Origin: Planctomycetales bacterium
GTDB lineage: Bacteria > Planctomycetota > Planctomycetia > Pirellulales > Thermoguttaceae
Length of the DNA stretch: 8,020 nt
Direction of reading: 5' to 3'
Assembly: GCA_007122045.1 (NCBI GenBank)
Contig: SKJM01000848.1
Span: 1 to 8,020 of the forward strand
The position numbers were made by a program, and so were the translations under genes. This document shows positions 6,437 to 8,020 of the stretch, in pieces (position 1 is the stretch's first letter; every line of letters begins with the position of its first letter). Below the pieces are notes generated by a model that did no database searches, was not told the origin of the DNA, and saw only the letters and a list, made by a program, of their open reading frames with translations.

Positions 6437-6570
6437 GCCGCTGGGTGTGCTTTGTATAAGTCATGTGATCCGAGCGGGACAGTCGTACATCAGCGATTGC
6501 AAGTCGCTCGGTTCGCCGGACCTACATGACCCGCCGCGCCGGAACCGCAATTTCCGGCTGCGGCGGGCAT
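6437..6570 (+). ncRNA. Candidate structured RNA of unknown family
   Basis: The segment has far more self-pairing than its surroundings. GTCATGT (6460-6466) is the exact complement of ACATGAC (6524-6530). Directly inside it, GATCCGAGCG (6467-6476) pairs with CGCTCGGTTC (6505-6514) at 9 of 10 positions, leaving a 9-base bulge at 6515-6523. An inner hairpin AGTCG (6481-6485) / CGATT (6494-6498) is possible. A 15-bp hairpin then follows at 6530-6567. The start is inferred from the -10-like box at 6425-6430 and the end from that hairpin. It does not match SRP RNA (no GGAA tetraloop with its conserved flanks), and it is not a regular tRNA. An overlapping short frame (from 6447) runs into the tRNA and has no protein-like character. 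Whether it is a separate RNA or a leader of the tRNA-Ser transcript cannot be decided from sequence. Confidence 0.33.
6530..6567 (+). terminator. 15-bp hairpin upstream of tRNA-Ser
   Basis: CCCGCCGC (6530-6537) pairs with GCGGCGGG (6560-6567), and GCCGGAA (6538-6544) with TTCCGGC (6552-6558). One T (6559) is bulged and the loop is CCGCAAT. This is the most stable hairpin I see in the window. No T-run follows (CATACAACCC), so it may instead be a processing or RNase III-type stem ahead of the tRNA, or a domain of the upstream RNA. Confidence 0.45.
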
Positions 6571-6601
6571 ACAACCCGCTCCCGACACAGGAGCATCGTC
6601 C

Positions 6602-6688
6602 GGATGGGTGGCCGAGTGGTCGAAGGCGGCGGTCTTGAAAACCGCTGACGGCGAGAGTCGTCCGGGGGTTCGAATCCCTCCCCATCCG
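6602..6688 (+). tRNA. tRNA-Ser(UGA)
   Basis: An 87-base class II tRNA. Acceptor stem GGATGGG (6602-6608) pairs with CCCATCC (6681-6687), discriminator base G 6688. The D arm begins GCCGAGTGGTCGAAGGC. The anticodon stem GCGGT/ACCGC holds the loop CTTGAAA, giving anticodon TGA, which reads UCA serine codons. The long variable arm pairs GACG with CGTC around GCGAGAGT, as expected for serine. The T arm is GGGGG-TTCGAAT-CCCTC. CCA is not encoded (CTGG follows), so the 3' end must be added by nucleotidyltransferase. Confidence 0.97.
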
Positions 6689-7101
6689 CTGGAAGCATGG
6701 CGAACCCACATTGTCCCGTCCACGGCTTGGTTTGGTATGAGCGGTTGCCGGAGGACACAGACGGCCATCATTCGGGACACACGCCCGCAAGGTTTGCCCC
6801 GCCGGCACAACGGGTTCGCGATTCGCCAAACGTTGCGGCCGAGCCGTGCGGGAGTTGCCCGGTCGATTGTCACCACTCTCTGTCAGGGGTAAACTGACGT
6901 CCCTTGTTTCCTTTCGGTAGGCGGGGGGTGCATGGTTCTCCATGGCGCAGGCGGGTGTTGCGCTGCCTGGCATCGGCATGCGAAGGGGACCATCTCCGTT
7001 ATACCAACAAGAATTAGGCACACAATGCGCCAAAACATGCCACTGATGCGCCCTCCCGCTTCCCCGCCGGGCTTGCCCCGGCCGGTTCCCTGACTGGCCA
7101 G
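6689..7101. other. Intergenic stretch without a convincing gene
   Basis: Short frames cross this stretch on both strands but none has protein-like composition, a plausible start signal or a family I know. It holds a small hairpin GTCAG (6882-6886) / CTGAC (6894-6898), another CATGG (6931-6935) / CCATG (6940-6944), and a GCCGGG (7066-7071) / CCCGGC (7077-7082) hairpin just past the end of the minus-strand OmpH gene. None has a T-run on the relevant strand. Bases 6885-7030 are less GC-rich than the rest of the window. Confidence 0.6.
6998..7025 (-). promoter_or_regulatory. Possible sigma-70-like promoter, minus strand
   Basis: On the minus strand TTGTGT (7020-7025) and TATAAC (6998-7003) are separated by 16 bases, a fair -35/-10 pair. 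It would drive leftward transcription towards the tRNA-Ser antisense strand, where I find no gene, so it may be chance in an AT-richer patch. Confidence 0.22.
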
Positions 7102-7722
7102 CTACGGGGCGTCCGCCGCGTTCGCCTTCATGATTTCGAGAACGGCGCGCGTGATGTCGAGCCGCCCGTCGTGCCAGATAATCGGCCGGTTGAGGCACCG
7201 CAGCACGTCCTGCGGGTCGTTGCGATCGACCGGGGCGTCATTGAACCGCATGATCATCCCCAGCCCGCGCGGCCTTGCGTACGCCTCGCAAGCTGCCTCC
7301 ATCTCCTCGAACACTCGGAGGTAAATACTTGCTTCTTTCCGCAGGAAGAGTTGTTTCTGCACCTCGACGTCGGCCGTGAGCTGCGCGAAGGCGGAGGCGA
7401 TGTCTTTGGTCAGCGCGGTGTGGGTTGCCGAACCGACCTCCAGAACTGCAAGCTGCGCCCGCTTGTCCTCGATCTCTTGTTGCCTTGCCCGGACCGCGGC
7501 CTCGGCCTCGTCCACTTCCGCCTTCCTTTCGAGGATGGCCTCGGTGAGGGGAGGGTAGTTCTCGAAAACGTAGCCGACATTGAGCATCGCAACGAGCGGA
7601 GCGTTGCCGATATCGTCGACTCCCGCCGACGGCTGATCGGCACGATTCCGCCCGCCGACGGTTACGACAACTATCGCCAGCATTGCTGCGGCACAGTACG
7701 GAAGATAACGTTTCACCGGCAT
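7102..7722 (-). CDS. OmpH/Skp-like periplasmic chaperone
   Basis: A 206-residue exported protein resembling OmpH/Skp, a trimeric chaperone that in Gram-negative bacteria holds unfolded outer-membrane proteins in the periplasm. Residues 1-23 form an export signal (KR near the start, hydrophobic 10-22); the cleavage site is unclear. The family's short beta segment is at 43-52 (LVAMLNVGYV), followed by a long charged helical region, about 58-147, rich in Glu, Ala, Lys and Arg, which fits the coiled-coil tentacles. The C-terminal part GLGMIMRFNDAPVDRNDPQD (153-172), then VLRCLNRPIIWHDGRLDIT (173-191), resembles the ending I know from planctomycete OmpH-like proteins and differs from E. coli Skp. 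AGGA at 7731-7728 lies 5 bases before the ATG, so the start is well supported. It follows the hydrolase gene by 46 bases on the same strand. No bamA or lpx genes are adjacent, so its clients are not indicated by context. Confidence 0.87.
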   Translation of the reverse strand: MPVKRYLPYCAAAMLAIVVVTVGGRNRADQPSAGVDDIGNAPLVAMLNVGYVFENYPPLTEAILERKAEVDEAEAAVRARQQEIEDKRAQLAVLEVGSATHTALTKDIASAFAQLTADVEVQKQLFLRKEASIYLRVFEEMEAACEAYARPRGLGMIMRFNDAPVDRNDPQDVLRCLNRPIIWHDGRLDITRAVLEIMKANAADAP

Positions 7723-7768
7723 TCCTTTCCTGTGGAGGGTTTCTTCGTCGAGTGGAGTGGTGGTCAGT

Positions 7769-8020
7769 TCAGCGGTCCAGCACCAAGCGGATCACTTTCG
7801 CGTAATCGCGCAGCACCAGATAGTTCCGCAGCGTGTAGCCGCTGGTTGCCAGGGCCTTCTCGGAAAAGTCGTTCTGGAACTCGCGCGGGTTGGAGGGATG
7901 GACGCCGTCGCCGGCGATGAGCGTGAGCACGTCGTACCCTTCGCGGGGCCGGAACTTCTCCAGCGTGCCATCCCAGTCGTCGGGCCGGCGCTGGAGGATG
8001 GCGGCCATGTAGTCGCACAC
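7769..8020 (-). CDS. SGNH/GDSL-type hydrolase, C-terminal part only
   Basis: The minus-strand frame is open from the right edge of the window to the TGA at 7771-7769, giving the last 83 residues visible; the GTG at the very edge is not necessarily the start. The segment LIAGDGVHPSNP contains the D-x-x-H pair (visible residues 38 and 41) that supplies the catalytic Asp and His in block V of SGNH/GDSL esterases and lipases. The rest, ending ALATSGYTLRNYLVLRDYAK and a short tail, is helical and fits the end of this fold. The nucleophilic Ser block and the oxyanion Gly and Asn would be outside the window, so activity and substrate cannot be judged. It lies 46 bases upstream of the OmpH-like gene on the same strand and is probably in one transcript with it. 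Confidence 0.7.
   Translation of the reverse strand: MCDYMAAILQRRPDDWDGTLEKFRPREGYDVLTLIAGDGVHPSNPREFQNDFSEKALATSGYTLRNYLVLRDYAKVIRLVLDR

Noticed and set aside
6460..6531. Functional tRNA-Cys
   Set aside because: The acceptor-like stem and anticodon-like hairpin exist, but no D arm can be formed and only 15 bases remain for variable loop plus T arm, too few for a normal cloverleaf.
6437..6570. Signal recognition particle RNA, 6S RNA or tmRNA
   Set aside because: No SRP GGAA tetraloop with its conserved flanks, too short for 6S RNA, and no tRNA-Ala-like ends or tag frame as in tmRNA.
7021..7055. Direct repeat ATGCGCC with 14 bases between copies, as a possible attachment or operator site
   Set aside because: Only 7 bases, two copies, no integrase or regulator nearby; expected by chance in GC-rich sequence.
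6461..7198. Minus-strand frame of 245 residues across the tRNA and the intergenic stretch
   Set aside because: Part of its translation is the familiar antisense reading of a tRNA-Ser gene, and it overlaps the OmpH-like gene end; no protein family recognised.

Overview
The window is GC-rich and reads as a chromosomal segment of a planctomycete, most likely of the Pirellulales type. The lineage call is an inference. It rests on the first gene, which resembles the planctomycete family DUF6666; on an OmpH/Skp-like protein whose C-terminal tail I recognise from planctomycete homologues; and on the frequent absence of Shine-Dalgarno sequences before well-supported genes. I see no mobile element, integrase, CRISPR array or phage gene.

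Layout, plus strand, bases 1-6235. The window opens inside a DUF6666-like gene (to 1181), followed by a hairpin and T-run region (1182-1243) that probably ends its transcript. An MscS-type mechanosensitive channel (1336-2667) and a small GGQ release-factor-like protein (2673-3185) lie 5 bases apart and look like a two-gene unit. Next is a very short possible membrane peptide gene (3242-3316, 24 residues) with a -10-like box in front and a strong GC hairpin behind. A LysR-family regulator (3484-4392) has a T-N11-A palindrome just upstream. Its end overlaps by 8 bases the start of a 616-residue protein combining a 2Fe-2S ferredoxin domain with an ASKHA ATPase domain (4385-6235), the architecture of RACo/RamA-type activators of corrinoid proteins. 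No corrinoid methyltransferase is encoded in the window, so the target is elsewhere.

RNA region, bases 6236-6690. A -10-like box (6425-6430) precedes a segment with unusually extensive self-complementarity: a 7-bp stem enclosing a 10-position stem with one mismatch (6460-6530), then a 15-bp hairpin with one bulge (6530-6567). It resembles no RNA family I can name and is the best candidate here for something undescribed. It is followed by a clear tRNA-Ser(UGA) gene (6602-6688).

Right end, minus strand. About 410 bases without a convincing gene (6689-7101) separate the tRNA from an OmpH/Skp-like periplasmic protein (7102-7722). This lies 46 bases downstream of the C-terminal end of an SGNH/GDSL-type hydrolase gene (7769-8020) that runs off the window. 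The two are probably co-transcribed.

The genes do not form one pathway. There are three likely transcription units (channel plus release-factor-like protein, LysR plus activator, hydrolase plus OmpH) and some stand-alone elements.
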